64,000 nucleotides of DNA from Desulfosarcina ovata subsp. ovata (GTDB lineage: Bacteria > Desulfobacterota > Desulfobacteria > Desulfobacterales > Desulfosarcinaceae). The translations under genes and the position numbers were made by a program. Where the stretch lies: assembly GCF_009689005.1 (NCBI RefSeq), contig NZ_AP021879.1, positions 6,697,501 through 6,761,500 on the forward strand, read 5' to 3'. Under the pieces are notes generated by a model. It was not told where the DNA came from, did no database searches, and saw nothing but the letters and a program-made list of their open reading frames with translations. How positions within the stretch are numbered: position 1 is the stretch's first letter; each line of letters begins with the position of its first letter. This document shows, in pieces, positions 27,436 through 35,831 of this stretch.

Positions 27436-28181
27436 GGTTCAAACCCCCATTTCCCCCAGATGGCCAGCCCATCGGCACTGGCGACGTAATTGTTGAATTC
27501 AAGGGCCAGCGCTCTGTTTTTTGTCCGGGTACAGACCGCGGTGGGGATGGTTTTGATGATGTTTCTGCCCGGGTCGATATCCACCACCTCAATTTTCCCC
27601 TTGGCCTCGGCCCAACTGGTCAGGTCTTTCCAGATCAGGGCGGCGTCGACCTGATTGAGGGCCACGTAGATGAGCAACTGGTTGACCGTGGGGGCATAGA
27701 CCTCGATATTGGGCTGAACGCGTTCCCACAGCTTCGCTTTGGTCAGCAGTTTTTTGGAAACGCGACCAATGGCCGGTGCCTTGGGATCGCCGATCGCTAC
27801 CCGCACCCCTTGTCGCGCCAGATCATCGAGGCCTTTGACGTTGGCGGGATTGCCTTTGGGAACCGCAATGGCTGGCAGGTGAAGCACCAGTTTCCGGATT
27901 GTCTCTTTTTCCACCCAGCCGTTATCAAGGGCATCCAGGGTATATTTTTCGGCCCCCGGAATCAGCACGTCACAGGGCTGACCCGCGGCGATCATGCCGA
28001 AGATCTCACCCGAACTGCCATAGTGCACATCTACCGTCACAGCGTGTTGCCGCTCGAAATTTTTGCGCATCTCTTCCATTGGCTTCATGAGCCCCGCCCC
28101 GCTGAACACCATGAGATCGGCGGCCCGAACCGGAGCGGTCCATAACAGAACGACCATCACAACTGCCCAAATCCGTTTCAT
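27423..28181 (-). CDS. Periplasmic oxyanion-binding protein (ModA-like)
   Basis: A 252-residue protein with a signal peptide (MKRIWAVVMVVLLWTAPVRA, cleavage after VRAA). The mature part matches the ModA/WtpA family (FSGAGLMKPMEEM, HYGSSGEIFGMIAAGQPCDV). Ser and Thr residues near these segments usually bind molybdate or tungstate. A GAGGAGA ribosome site and a near-consensus promoter lie upstream. Whether it prefers molybdate or tungstate cannot be told. Confidence 0.88.
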   Translation of the reverse strand: MKRIWAVVMVVLLWTAPVRAADLMVFSGAGLMKPMEEMRKNFERQHAVTVDVHYGSSGEIFGMIAAGQPCDVLIPGAEKYTLDALDNGWVEKETIRKLVLHLPAIAVPKGNPANVKGLDDLARQGVRVAIGDPKAPAIGRVSKKLLTKAKLWERVQPNIEVYAPTVNQLLIYVALNQVDAALIWKDLTSWAEAKGKIEVVDIDPGRNIIKTIPTAVCTRTKNRALALEFNNYVASADGLAIWGKWGFEPCAK

Positions 28182-28286
28182 TGTTTTCTCCTCTTGGTAA
28201 GTTGAGGTGAACCCTGCCCATGCGCACCATTTCGCTTGGATTTCCGATTGATTATTTCGATGATGGACTGGATCTGATTGACCAGA

Positions 28287-28315
28287 TTTATAGGTATATG
28301 CCCATCACGTGTCAA
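28287..28315 (-). promoter_or_regulatory. Sigma70-type promoter of the oxyanion importer operon
   Basis: On the minus strand TTGACA (28315-28310) and TATAAA (28292-28287) are 17 bases apart, about 105 bases before the ModA-like start. No clear ModE operator was recognised between promoter and gene. Confidence 0.65.
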
Positions 28316-28438
28316 CGGTAATTTTATTTATGAAATATGATGGCTAATAACGACCGATACCGACCAATACTGACACACGTTGAGTTGTGGTGCGATGGAG
28401 AGCTGGTGGTCCTTTACGGTTGTTGCAATCAAGATCCC

Positions 28439-28604
28439 TGGGCTTGGTTATAGCTTCGTCCACCTGGATTGAGGAACGATTAAAACGGGCTGATCCCATA
28501 TTACCTCTCGTTCCCACGCTCTGCGTGGGAACGTATGCGGCCAAGCATTCCCACGCAGAGCGTGGGAACGAGGGGGTAAGTGGACGAAGTTGGAACCAAG
28601 CCCA
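28439..28604. repeat. MITE/REPIN-like palindromic element, copy 1
   Basis: A 166-base element with imperfect outer inverted repeats (TGGGCTTGGTTATAGCTTCGTCCAC at the left; the right arm is its near complement). An inner pair of REP hairpins is built on CGTTCCCACGCTCTGCGTGGGAACG. A second copy lies at 31414-31581, and similarity extends about 30 bases further left in both. Short frames inside are by-products of the repeat, not genes. Confidence 0.85.
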
Positions 28605-29526
28605 GCCTACGCGGCTTCAACCTGGGGGGGCGGGTCTCCAACAACGGTTACTGCACGGCCCACGATCTCCGGATCGAATCGGCCCAGCCCAAAATCAAGG
28701 AAAATGAATTGGGTCTCCTTGTCGGCTTTGAAATCACCGGGGCCACGGTGAACGGATCAGCCACATCATCCAGCCTGCTGGTGGATTTCGGGGATATCGT
28801 GCCCGATACCTCGGGAACGGCCGTTGGATCATGGAGTGCAGCCTGTCCGGAAAATTTACGGAGTTTACGGCCGATTTTACCCACTCCGACGAGCTGGGCG
28901 GGACACTGACCTCCCTGCTTACCGGTACGGATACCCACTACCTGATTCACGATGTCCGGATGGACCTTTCCGACCGGGATGCGGTTCTGGATTTTCTATC
29001 GAAGGAGACGCCGGAGAGCGGCATATATCGGGTTTATGAGTCGGACAATCTGACCACGGACGTGACCAACCCCACGGGGTCCCTGAACTGTTCCGGCGAT
29101 ACCTGCACCCTGACCACCACGGCCACCAACGGGTGCACATATGTAAAGGTCGACGATCCTTTTTATGGAGAGATGGAACGGCCCCCACGCTCTCGGCCGC
29201 ACCACACTCCCGGCAGGGGCAACATTCACCGATCAAGGGGATGGTTCGGCGATATTCGACTGGCCCCCCAACTCGGCCAGGACGGCACATATCCACTGAA
29301 GTTTAGGATCGGGGATGAAATTAATTGGACGTAATTGCGCCGGGCTTGTGTTCGTCTTCAAGGCGCATCAACGGTTGCATACTGGGAGTATGTGGCCGTT
29401 GATGCAACGACGAAGACGGGCGCAAGAACAAGCAATTTTGTTCAATTAATAAAATTCCCGATCCTTAGCGCTTTTGATGGTACTCACACAGCCCAGCGCA
29501 CGGCAAAACTGACCATTGCTGTTTAA
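28605..29526 (+). pseudogene. Remnant of an exported Ig-like repeat protein
   Basis: Readable protein stretches follow one another in shifting frames: [20 protein letters not shown], then after a shift near 28825 [20 protein letters not shown], then an Ig-domain segment (LPAGATFTDQGDGSAIFDWP) in another frame, and back to GQDGTYPLKF. A 160-base MITE interrupts the Ig domain. Removing the MITE and one TA rejoins KF to SAFDGTHTAQRTAKLTIAV and a stop in the same frame. No start or signal peptide remains. It was part of a large secreted or surface protein and is clearly non-functional. Confidence 0.8.
29306..29465 (+). mobile_element. 160-bp MITE, copy A, flanked by TA
   Basis: An element of 160 bases beginning GGATCGGGGATGAAATTAAT and ending ATTCCCGATCCT. 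It has imperfect terminal inverted repeats and an internal long hairpin around CATACTGGGAGTATG. TA dinucleotides flank it (29304-29305, 29466-29467). Excision with one TA restores the host frame exactly. TA duplication points to an IS630/Tc1-type parent. A second copy in opposite orientation lies at 62438-62597. Confidence 0.88.
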
Positions 29527-29574
29527 AAGGGTACCAAGGTGGTGAAGCAAATCGTTCGCTAACAAGGTTGCAGT

Positions 29575-30846
29575 TTATAACAAATCCCATGGCACGGCAT
29601 AGTCGGATTCAGACAACTGGGTCGTTGTCTCACAAGGCGCGATAACGAGACCCGGGGCGATCTTTAATTTGGGGTACTTTTTACGAAATGCGGATATTCC
29701 CATGGTGTCGCGGCGGGAAGGGTTGGTCTTGGCCTTTATTTCAATCGGATGAAGGATGCCGTTATACTCCAATAGAATGTCCACTTCCGCGCCGCTGTAT
29801 GCTCTCCAATGGTAGAAATTGGGTCTGGGGGTTAACAGTGCGGCCTGTTTTTTCAACTCGGCGGCCACGGCGGTTTCAAACAAGGCCCCCCAGAGGGGAT
29901 GCCCGCCAATCACTGCCGGCGCGGAAATCGCCTGGGCCTGGCAGGCAAGCCCGGTATCCGCGATATAGCCCTTGGGTTTGTTACTTACCCTTTTTATCAT
30001 ATTCCCGGAATACGCTGGAAATTCGAACCACTGAAACGTGGATTTCAGGATGGCAATCCAGCGTTGTGCGGTCTGTGGGGTCAGTCCCAATTCCCGGCCC
30101 AATTGGCTGTAATTGATCTCTTGGGCGGTCAATGCGCATGCCAGTTGAAGGAAACGGCCGAATAACTGGAAGTCCGCCACGTCGGCGATAAGCCGGACAT
30201 CCCGTTCAATATAGGTTCGCTGGTATGCATTCAAGAAATCGGGAATGACGCCGGCGGGTAGAATTTGGGCTTCGGGCAAAAATCCCCGCCACAATTGCTC
30301 ATATAGCGTGGTGGCCATGGTGTGGCGTGTCTGACGCTCGGTAAGGAAAGCCTCAGGAGAACGAAGCCATCTTGCCATCCAGGGCGTTATAGAGCCTTGC
30401 CGGTTGATTTCAGGAAGGCTGAAGCTGTGCAAATCCAAAAAAACTGCCCGTCCGGCCAGGCTTTCCGACATGGATTGCATGACGCCCCATTGCTGGGAAC
30501 CGGTTAGGATATACTGGCCGGGAGAACGGTCGCGATCGATACGGCGCTTTATGGAGGCAACCAGCTCCGGCGCATATTGAATTTCATCCAGAATGAGAGG
30601 TGATGGATGGTTGTTCAGGAAAAGTTCCGGATCCTGACGGGCATTTTCAATATCGATAACAGGATCGAAAACAACGATTTCAGCATTTTTACCCAACGTG
30701 TTCTGGAGCAGTGTACTCTTGCCCACCTGACGTGCGCCGCTGATCACAACGGCGGGAAAAGACGCCGCCAATGTGTAGAGCTTATCAGTTAGCATTCTAT
30801 CGATATACATATCTGGAATTTTAAAATCCATATCATCAATAGTCAA
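29575..30846 (-). CDS. DUF4143-type P-loop ATPase
   Basis: A 423-residue AAA-like ATPase with Walker A (SGARQVGKST), Walker B region (PLILDEIQYAPEL) and sensor-like ILTGSQQWGVM. The DUF4143-type C-terminal half (about residues 215-400, SQLGRELGLTPQTAQRWIAI and YSGAEVDILLEYNGILHPIE) contains a helix-turn-helix and a restriction-nuclease-like core. Such proteins are common in bacteria and archaea, often in mobile or defence surroundings, and their function is unsettled. The frame is intact although it lies inside a decayed island. The start at 30846 is one of several nearby Met codons. Confidence 0.85.
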   Translation of the reverse strand: MTIDDMDFKIPDMYIDRMLTDKLYTLAASFPAVVISGARQVGKSTLLQNTLGKNAEIVVFDPVIDIENARQDPELFLNNHPSPLILDEIQYAPELVASIKRRIDRDRSPGQYILTGSQQWGVMQSMSESLAGRAVFLDLHSFSLPEINRQGSITPWMARWLRSPEAFLTERQTRHTMATTLYEQLWRGFLPEAQILPAGVIPDFLNAYQRTYIERDVRLIADVADFQLFGRFLQLACALTAQEINYSQLGRELGLTPQTAQRWIAILKSTFQWFEFPAYSGNMIKRVSNKPKGYIADTGLACQAQAISAPAVIGGHPLWGALFETAVAAELKKQAALLTPRPNFYHWRAYSGAEVDILLEYNGILHPIEIKAKTNPSRRDTMGISAFRKKYPKLKIAPGLVIAPCETTTQLSESDYAVPWDLL

Positions 30847-30860
30847 GTTTTTTAAAGCCG

Positions 30861-31166
30861 ATGATTTCGAGGCGAATTTGTATTTTCGAAGATAGGCTCA
30901 ACATAGGCCCTTCTCCACGGTACCCGACAAATATCATCGTCCACGATAAAAACGGAAAACCGATTTTACGAAATGCTCCAGTAAAGTTTTTCCAGTCCTA
31001 TCAAAATGTTGAAAAACTCGCACCACTGATGCGAGAAATAGGCTGGAGCCATAACATTGTCATCATGGAGCGCTGCTCGGACCCACTGGAACGTGAATTT
31101 TATATCCGCATGACCCGCAAGTTCGGCTGGTCGAAAAACGTGCTCGTCCATCAGATCGAAACCTAA
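30861..31166 (+). pseudogene. Fragment of a YhcG (DUF1016) family protein
   Basis: The segment from about residue 43 on, ending FYIRMTRKFGWSKNVLVHQI, is the characteristic end of the DUF1016 N-terminal domain of YhcG-type PDDEXK nucleases. The full protein is usually over 300 residues, but here the frame stops after 101, and the nuclease domain is absent. The first 40 residues do not match the family and probably arise from a rearrangement. I regard it as a remnant. Confidence 0.65.
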
Positions 31167-31257
31167 CAATGACGGAACACCGAACTGGCATAAATGGAAA
31201 AATGGAATAATACGCTTTTGAAATATCGTGATTGTCTGTTGAATGGTATTGATCGAT

Positions 31258-31372
31258 GTTGGGTTGCGCTGCGCTTAACCCAACCTACGTAATTTCGAAG
31301 ATGTATGGACTATCGTAATTGATTGGCCACAGACTATCGTAGGTTGGGTTGAAGCATGAAACCCAACAATGA
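31258..31372. repeat. Two GTTGGGTT...AACCCAAC palindromic repeats
   Basis: GTTGGGTTGCGCTGCGCTTAACCCAAC (from 31258) and GTTGGGTTGAAGCATGAAACCCAAC (from about 31346) form hairpins of the same family. Related units occur at 33790-33819 and 45453-45477. They are extragenic repeats, sometimes acting as transcription stops. Confidence 0.65.
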
Positions 31373-31413
31373 TGAAACTGGTGGCCCTTTACGTTTGTTG
31401 CAATCAAGATCCC

Positions 31414-31581
31414 TGGGCTTGGTTATAGCTTCGTCCACCTGGATTGAGGAACGATTAAAACGGGCTGATCCCATATTACCTCTCGTTCCCACGCTCTTGC
31501 GTGGGAACGTATGCGGCCAAGCATTCCCATACAAGAGCGTGGGAACGAGGGGGTAAGTGGACGAAGTTGGAACCAAGCCCA
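31414..31581. repeat. MITE/REPIN-like palindromic element, copy 2
   Basis: A second copy of the element at 28439-28604, 168 bases long. The inner hairpin has one extra T in the left arm (GCTCTTGCGTGGG) and one extra A in the right arm, so pairing is preserved. GATCCC occurs on both sides (31408-31413 and 31582-31587) and may be a target duplication. Confidence 0.85.
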
Positions 31582-31599
31582 GATCCCTTTGCCACACTG

Positions 31600-32010
31600 C
31601 AGGTGAAAGGCCCGAAGCATAATGGATGGGGTTGTGTAAAATATGTAAGGATATGAAACAATTTACATATTTAATATGAATAAAATTATATGATTTGTCG
31701 ATAGGGTAATTGGTAAGTTTATGGGATTTTGCTCAATAGAAACGATATAAAAACAAAGGGGTACGATTGCCAGTAACTATTGGCAGGTTAGCTATGGAAT
31801 ATTTCATGCAAAGTTTAAAATCTGAGTTCCAAATTCCCTCTATAAATCAGGTGATGCACTCTATAAATAATTGACAGGGAAGACCGGTGTGGGACTGGTC
31901 GGCATCTCCTTACCTGGGGGAACGCACCATAATTCCATGAAAGCAAATGCTGGATAATAAGCAAACATATAATCAGTGAATTTGGATGAATATGATTCGG
32001 AATCAACAAT
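31600..32010. other. AT-rich stretch without recognisable genes
   Basis: This stretch is clearly richer in A and T than its neighbours. I find no coding frame with a ribosome site, no RNA gene and no repeat matching others in the window. It may be residue of lost or foreign DNA. Confidence 0.5.
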
Positions 32011-32886
32011 TTGATTTGTTTTTCACACATGGAGTTATGGAGGTCCCTGTGGGATCTGTCGACTCTGGCCGACGGCACCTATTTTCTGTATGCCGTCATC
32101 ACCGATGAGGTCCACACCACCGCCACCTATGCCGCCGCATCGGTCACCATCGACCGGACAGCCCCGCAAGTAACCGCCGCACCCGCGGGCGGCACCTATG
32201 CGGATACTCAGAGTGTCGAACTGTCAACCGATGAAGCCGCCGACATCTACTTTACCCTTGACGGTTCGGCGCCTACCTCAGCATCGACGCCATACACCAC
32301 TGCCATAACCATCGATCAGACCACTAAGCTGAGGGCGATCGCAGTCGATGCGGCGGGCAATGATAGTGAGATTCTCACCGAAGTCTACACCATCGAGACT
32401 TCGGCCAACACGCCCCCGGTTGCCGATGCGGGCAGCGATGTAACGGTATCGCTGGGTGACAGCGCCGAAGCCGACGGCAGCGGCAGCCATGACCCGGACA
32501 ATGGGCCTGAGTCGCTGTCGTTTACCTGGAAGGTACTATCCGTTCCTTCCGGAAGCGGCATCACGGACAGCGACATGACTGGTGCGGATACGGCCCAGTG
32601 TTCCTTCACACCGGACACAGCTGGTGAATATGTGCTTGCATTGACGGTGAGCGACGGCCAGGACCAGACGACGGATGAAGTGACGATTATCTGTCAGGCA
32701 GGCGGGGTGCTCGGAGACCTCGATGGGGATGGGGACATCGATACGTCAGATTATTTAGTTTTCAGAAGCACGTTAGGCAAGTGCACTGGCGACGCCGGGT
32801 TTATCGCCGCTGCGGATTACGACGGTGATGGCTGCGTGACGTACACGGATTACAGTATCTGGTATGGGTATTACCGTAATCAATAA
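32011..32886 (+). pseudogene. C-terminal fragment of an exported protein with dockerin-like end
   Basis: The frame encodes 291 residues. They cover a chitobiase/Ig-like repeat (about 50-130, VTAAPAGGTYADTQSVELST with a typical YFTLDGSAPTSASTPYTTAI), a PKD-like domain (about 135-230, PPVADAGSDVTVSLGDSAEA) and a dockerin-like end with two calcium-type loops (DLDGDGDIDTSDYL and DYDGDGCVTYTDYS). There is no signal peptide, and the first residues come from unrelated DNA, so it is a 5'-truncated gene. It may be another piece of the surface-protein locus broken at 28.6-29.5 kb. Confidence 0.75.
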
Positions 32887-32988
32887 CGACGGTTGAGCAC
32901 TCTGATATTCGCGGGTTGGATACCGCCTGACTTGGCTTCGTCGTGGGAGTTGCCTCGGTCTATAGATGGAAGAATGAATCAACTACCA

Positions 32989-33315
32989 TTACAAATTATT
33001 AAATTCTTCTACAGTGATATCTGCTTGACGAAGCAATTTTCGAAGAAGACCCGAGCCAAGTTCCTTATGCTGGGGGATAGATAATGTCCATTGATATAGC
33101 ATTCAAGATAATGTTTTTGGGCTGCGTTATCGGTCGTCGCGGTATGGCTTATACAGCTTCCTCCCTCTGGCCTTGCCAAAAACATTATCTTAAAAACTAT
33201 AGCCAGGTTTCGTCAGCATCACATGCGAACCTTTTTGACGCACGGCAGTCCAGCCGGCTTTTTGCAGCTTTTGGACTGCTTGGGCTCCTGAACAGAGCTT
33301 TCGATCCTTTGCCAT
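32989..33315 (-). pseudogene. hicA: hicA toxin gene interrupted by a 97-bp element
   Basis: The N-terminal half (start 33315) reads MAKDRKLCSGAQAVQKLQ and continues to GSHVMLTKPGY. The C-terminal half, TLSIPQHKELG through LLRKLLRQADITVEEF, is found at 32989-33080. Between them lies a small inverted-repeat element (33101-33197) with a TATAGC duplication, and one further base is missing for the frame to rejoin. HicA is an mRNA interferase held in check by HicB. Here the toxin cannot be made whole. Its ATG overlaps the HicB stop by one base, the usual coupling. Confidence 0.85.
33101..33197. mobile_element. 97-bp palindromic element inserted in hicA
   Basis: AAGATAATGTTTTTGG (33105-33120) and its perfect reverse complement (33176-33191) bound a short non-coding core. 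TATAGC is repeated on either side (33095-33100 and 33198-33203). This is a MITE-like or REP-derived unit without coding capacity. Confidence 0.8.
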
Positions 33316-33515
33316 TAGACAGAAACAGCGATGGCATGTTCAGGGACAAAGGGGCTTTTGGCCTCCATAACTTCAAGCCATCCCTCGATGGCTTCCTTTA
33401 TGTTCGCAATCGCTTCTTTTTCGGTTTTGCCCTGAGAAAAACATCCCGGGAGAGCAGGTACCTCGGCAACGTAATATCCTTCTTCATCTTTTTCGATAAT
33501 AACATGCAATTTCAT
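33315..33515 (-). CDS. hicB: HicB-type antitoxin
   Basis: A 66-residue HicB antitoxin of the short form (MKLHVIIEKDEEGYYVAEVP, PALPGCFSQGKTEKEAIANI) with the partial RNase H-like fold and no separate DNA-binding domain visible. It normally binds and neutralises HicA. The downstream hicA is broken, so this is an orphan antitoxin. A weak ribosome site (GGTGA) precedes the start. The gene is undamaged, possibly because it still protects against related HicA toxins or because decay is recent. Confidence 0.85.
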   Translation of the reverse strand: MKLHVIIEKDEEGYYVAEVPALPGCFSQGKTEKEAIANIKEAIEGWLEVMEAKSPFVPEHAIAVSV

Positions 33516-33519
33516 AGCG

Positions 33520-33829
33520 TCACCATGTGTTTATTTATTAATTTTATCAACAAGATATATATTCAGTGGAAAACTATCATTTTTTTTGGGGTTTAAAGAC
33601 AGCAAAGTAGGACAACTCCTTTCATTAGTAGCCTAATAATAGCTTATTTTGTCACCGGTAGCCAATTCCATTCTCGAAAAAATGCGGCAGAACAATGTTG
33701 ATGGTCTCGTAAAAAGTCGCCGGATCGTCATGCCGGACTTGATCCGGCATCCAGAATGCACTGAAATTACTGGATAGCGCTAAAGCCGCGTAGGTTGGGT
33801 TGAAGGATGAAACCCAACTATGACGGAAG
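33520..33829. repeat. Gene-free region with two short repeat families
   Basis: At about 33706-33782 is a unit containing ATGCCGGACTTGATCCGGCAT, a palindrome found in many deltaproteobacterial intergenic repeats. At 33790-33819 is another GTTGGGTT...AACCCAAC hairpin. I see no gene here. The repeats abut the end of the metallophosphoesterase gene and may serve as terminators. Confidence 0.6.
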
Positions 33830-35224
33830 CTAACATTTCCGTTTGAGCCGGATCAAAACCGCCTCGCCCACGGTGCCGAAACGCACGGGAACACCCGAAA
33901 CCCCGACCCCGGTACTCGTGTAGCCCTGCATGCGGCCGAACCGCCAGTGCCCCTGGATGAATTCCCGGGGGGCCCGGGAATGGGTGACCAGCGGTCCGAA
34001 TCCGGGGATTTGTACCTGCCCGGCGTGGGTGTGTCCGCACAGGTAGAGCCTGGCGCCGTAGGATGCGGCTTCATCGTAGACATCGGGCGAATGGACGAGC
34101 AGGAGGCTGAATGCGCCGGCGGGAACGTCGCTGAAGGCCTGCCGCAGGTCGTGCGCCTGATAGTAGTTGGGGTCGTCGACTCCCACCAGCCAGAGGTGAT
34201 CCTTGCCCCGAGTCAGCTCGGCGGCATCGTTGATCAGAAAACGAAGCCCCCTTTTTTCCAATGGCGGAATCATTCCGATGCAGTCATGATTACCCAGTAC
34301 GGCATAACAGCCATCGCGGGCGTCGATGGCGTGCACCAGGCGGCGCATGCGGAGCAGTACTTTGGAATAGGGGCCGGACAGTTTGGCCCGGTAATCACCA
34401 CCGAACAGGCACAGGTCGACGGCAAGCGGTGCCACCAGGGCCTCGACCGCTATGTCGATGCCCGCCAACCCGTCCAGATGCAGATCGGTGAGAAACAGGA
34501 TCGTATAATCGTCGAAAGCGGCCGGTAGATCTTCAAAATACAAGGTCACCGGGCTCAGCCCAATATCTAATGCATTTTTCCGGCCCCGGCCATAAAGTCG
34601 CAACACCCGAAACGCGGTTTTCATCAGCAGATGGTAAAAGATGGACCGGTCGGCATTGAGCACGGGATGCAATGGATGGTACGCCATATCGCAGGCCCGC
34701 CACTCCCGCCACCGCAGGCCGGGACGGAGGTTGCGGCGGTAACGCCGGGCCGCGCGGTTAAGGAAAATCCAGCTGAAGAGAAAGGACCCGGCATAGGCCC
34801 CGGCACAGAACAACAGCAGCAGGATTGTGGATGGCATCGCGCCGAGGTGGGCGTAAGGCACCAGCACCAGCAGCGGCAATGCCCCCTCGGGCAGTTGGTC
34901 CAGTCCGGGAACGACCGATCCGCTCGGCTTTCCGAGGCGGCGCTTGATGAAGCTGGTCAACAGGTCGCCGGCCATGCTGAGGGCGCCTATGCCCAATCCG
35001 ATCCCCACCGGCCATCCCATCAGCCATCCCAGCGTTCCGCCGGTGATGATGCCGGCCAGGACACCACGAATCGTTTTATGATCGCCCAGGAGCGGCCGGC
35101 CGTCGTTCAGCCGGTATCCCAGGTCGAGGGGCGTGCGAAAGCGTTCCTTCAATAGAAGGGACAGGAGTGGCGGCGCCAGATTGACCAGCCAGAGCAGAAA
35201 CAGGAATTTCAGTACGATCCACAT
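33830..35224 (-). CDS. CarS-like (CDP-archaeol synthase family) / metallophosphoesterase fusion
   Basis: I start at the ATG at 35224 (464 residues, MWIVLKFLFLLWLVNLAPPL). The first about 170 residues are a membrane CarS-like domain with motifs GDHKTIRG, GALSMAGDLLTSFIKRRLG and PGLDQLPEG, resembling CDP-archaeol synthase and CdsA-type cytidylyltransferases. From about residue 235 on is a calcineurin-like metallophosphoesterase (FLTDLHLDG, GGDYRAK, LGNHDCIG, LLVHSPDV, CGHTHAGQVQIP), with all metal ligands present. The fusion suggests linked lipid nucleotide synthesis and phosphate removal at the membrane. Whether the CTP-transferase half is active is unknown. Confidence 0.8.
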   Translation of the reverse strand: MWIVLKFLFLLWLVNLAPPLLSLLLKERFRTPLDLGYRLNDGRPLLGDHKTIRGVLAGIITGGTLGWLMGWPVGIGLGIGALSMAGDLLTSFIKRRLGKPSGSVVPGLDQLPEGALPLLVLVPYAHLGAMPSTILLLLFCAGAYAGSFLFSWIFLNRAARRYRRNLRPGLRWREWRACDMAYHPLHPVLNADRSIFYHLLMKTAFRVLRLYGRGRKNALDIGLSPVTLYFEDLPAAFDDYTILFLTDLHLDGLAGIDIAVEALVAPLAVDLCLFGGDYRAKLSGPYSKVLLRMRRLVHAIDARDGCYAVLGNHDCIGMIPPLEKRGLRFLINDAAELTRGKDHLWLVGVDDPNYYQAHDLRQAFSDVPAGAFSLLLVHSPDVYDEAASYGARLYLCGHTHAGQVQIPGFGPLVTHSRAPREFIQGHWRFGRMQGYTSTGVGVSGVPVRFGTVGEAVLIRLKRKC

Positions 35225-35334
35225 GACGGGGCGCTTTCTGTCAATTGATTTAAGTCGTCCATATTGATAACAAAGCAATTGTCGATATGACAACCCGCCA
35301 TTGGCGGAATCTTTAAAATCAAGGGAGGTTCGGG

Positions 35335-35829
35335 ATGCCGAAATGCCGTCGTTTGAAAGCCGTGTCGACTGTTTGCTGCCTGTTGCTGGCCGTGGTGTGG
35401 GGAGGCTCGATCCAAACCGCGCTTGCCGATATGCCCCTGTTCAGCGGACAGACCGTTTATGTGCCCGTCTATTCGCACATTTACAGTGGCGACCGTGAGC
35501 TGCCGTTCTACCTGGCCGCCACCCTGAGCATCCGCAATACGGACCGCCGCCATCCGATCCAGCTCACGGCGGTGGATTACTACGATTCCGATGGAAAGTT
35601 CCTGAAACATTATCTGGAGGCCCCGATAACCCTCGGGCCCATGGCCACCAAACGCTACGTGGTGCATGAATCGGATAAAAGCGGCGGCTCGGGGGCCAAG
35701 TTCATCGTTGTCTGGCAGTCGCAACAAGCCGTGGCCGAGCCGCTCATCGAATCGGTGATGATCAGCACCAAGACCCAGCAAGGAATCTCATTTACTTCGC
35801 GGGGGCGGGTGCTGGAATTTGCCCGGTGA
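35335..35829 (+). CDS. DUF3124 exported protein
   Basis: A 164-residue protein with an N-terminal signal-type hydrophobic segment (about residues 12-30, ending ALA) and a beta-rich mature part containing GQTVYVPVYSHIYSGDRELP and MATKRYVVHESDKSGGSGAK, which match the DUF3124 family. The role of this family is not known. The GGGAGG ribosome site lies just upstream. It stands divergent to the CarS-like fusion and converges on lgt. Confidence 0.8.
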   Translation: MPKCRRLKAVSTVCCLLLAVVWGGSIQTALADMPLFSGQTVYVPVYSHIYSGDRELPFYLAATLSIRNTDRRHPIQLTAVDYYDSDGKFLKHYLEAPITLGPMATKRYVVHESDKSGGSGAKFIVVWQSQQAVAEPLIESVMISTKTQQGISFTSRGRVLEFAR

Positions 35830-35831
35830 TG

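Noticed and set aside
28387..28707. Open frame with text such as PTLCVGTYAAKHSHAERGNE
   Set aside because: This text arises from translating the REP/MITE repeat; the same pattern appears at the second copy and it is not a gene.
33084..33596. Plus-strand open frame of 170 codons across the hicA/hicB locus
   Set aside because: It is antisense to clear HicA and HicB coding sequence and runs through the palindromic element; it has no homology or ribosome site.
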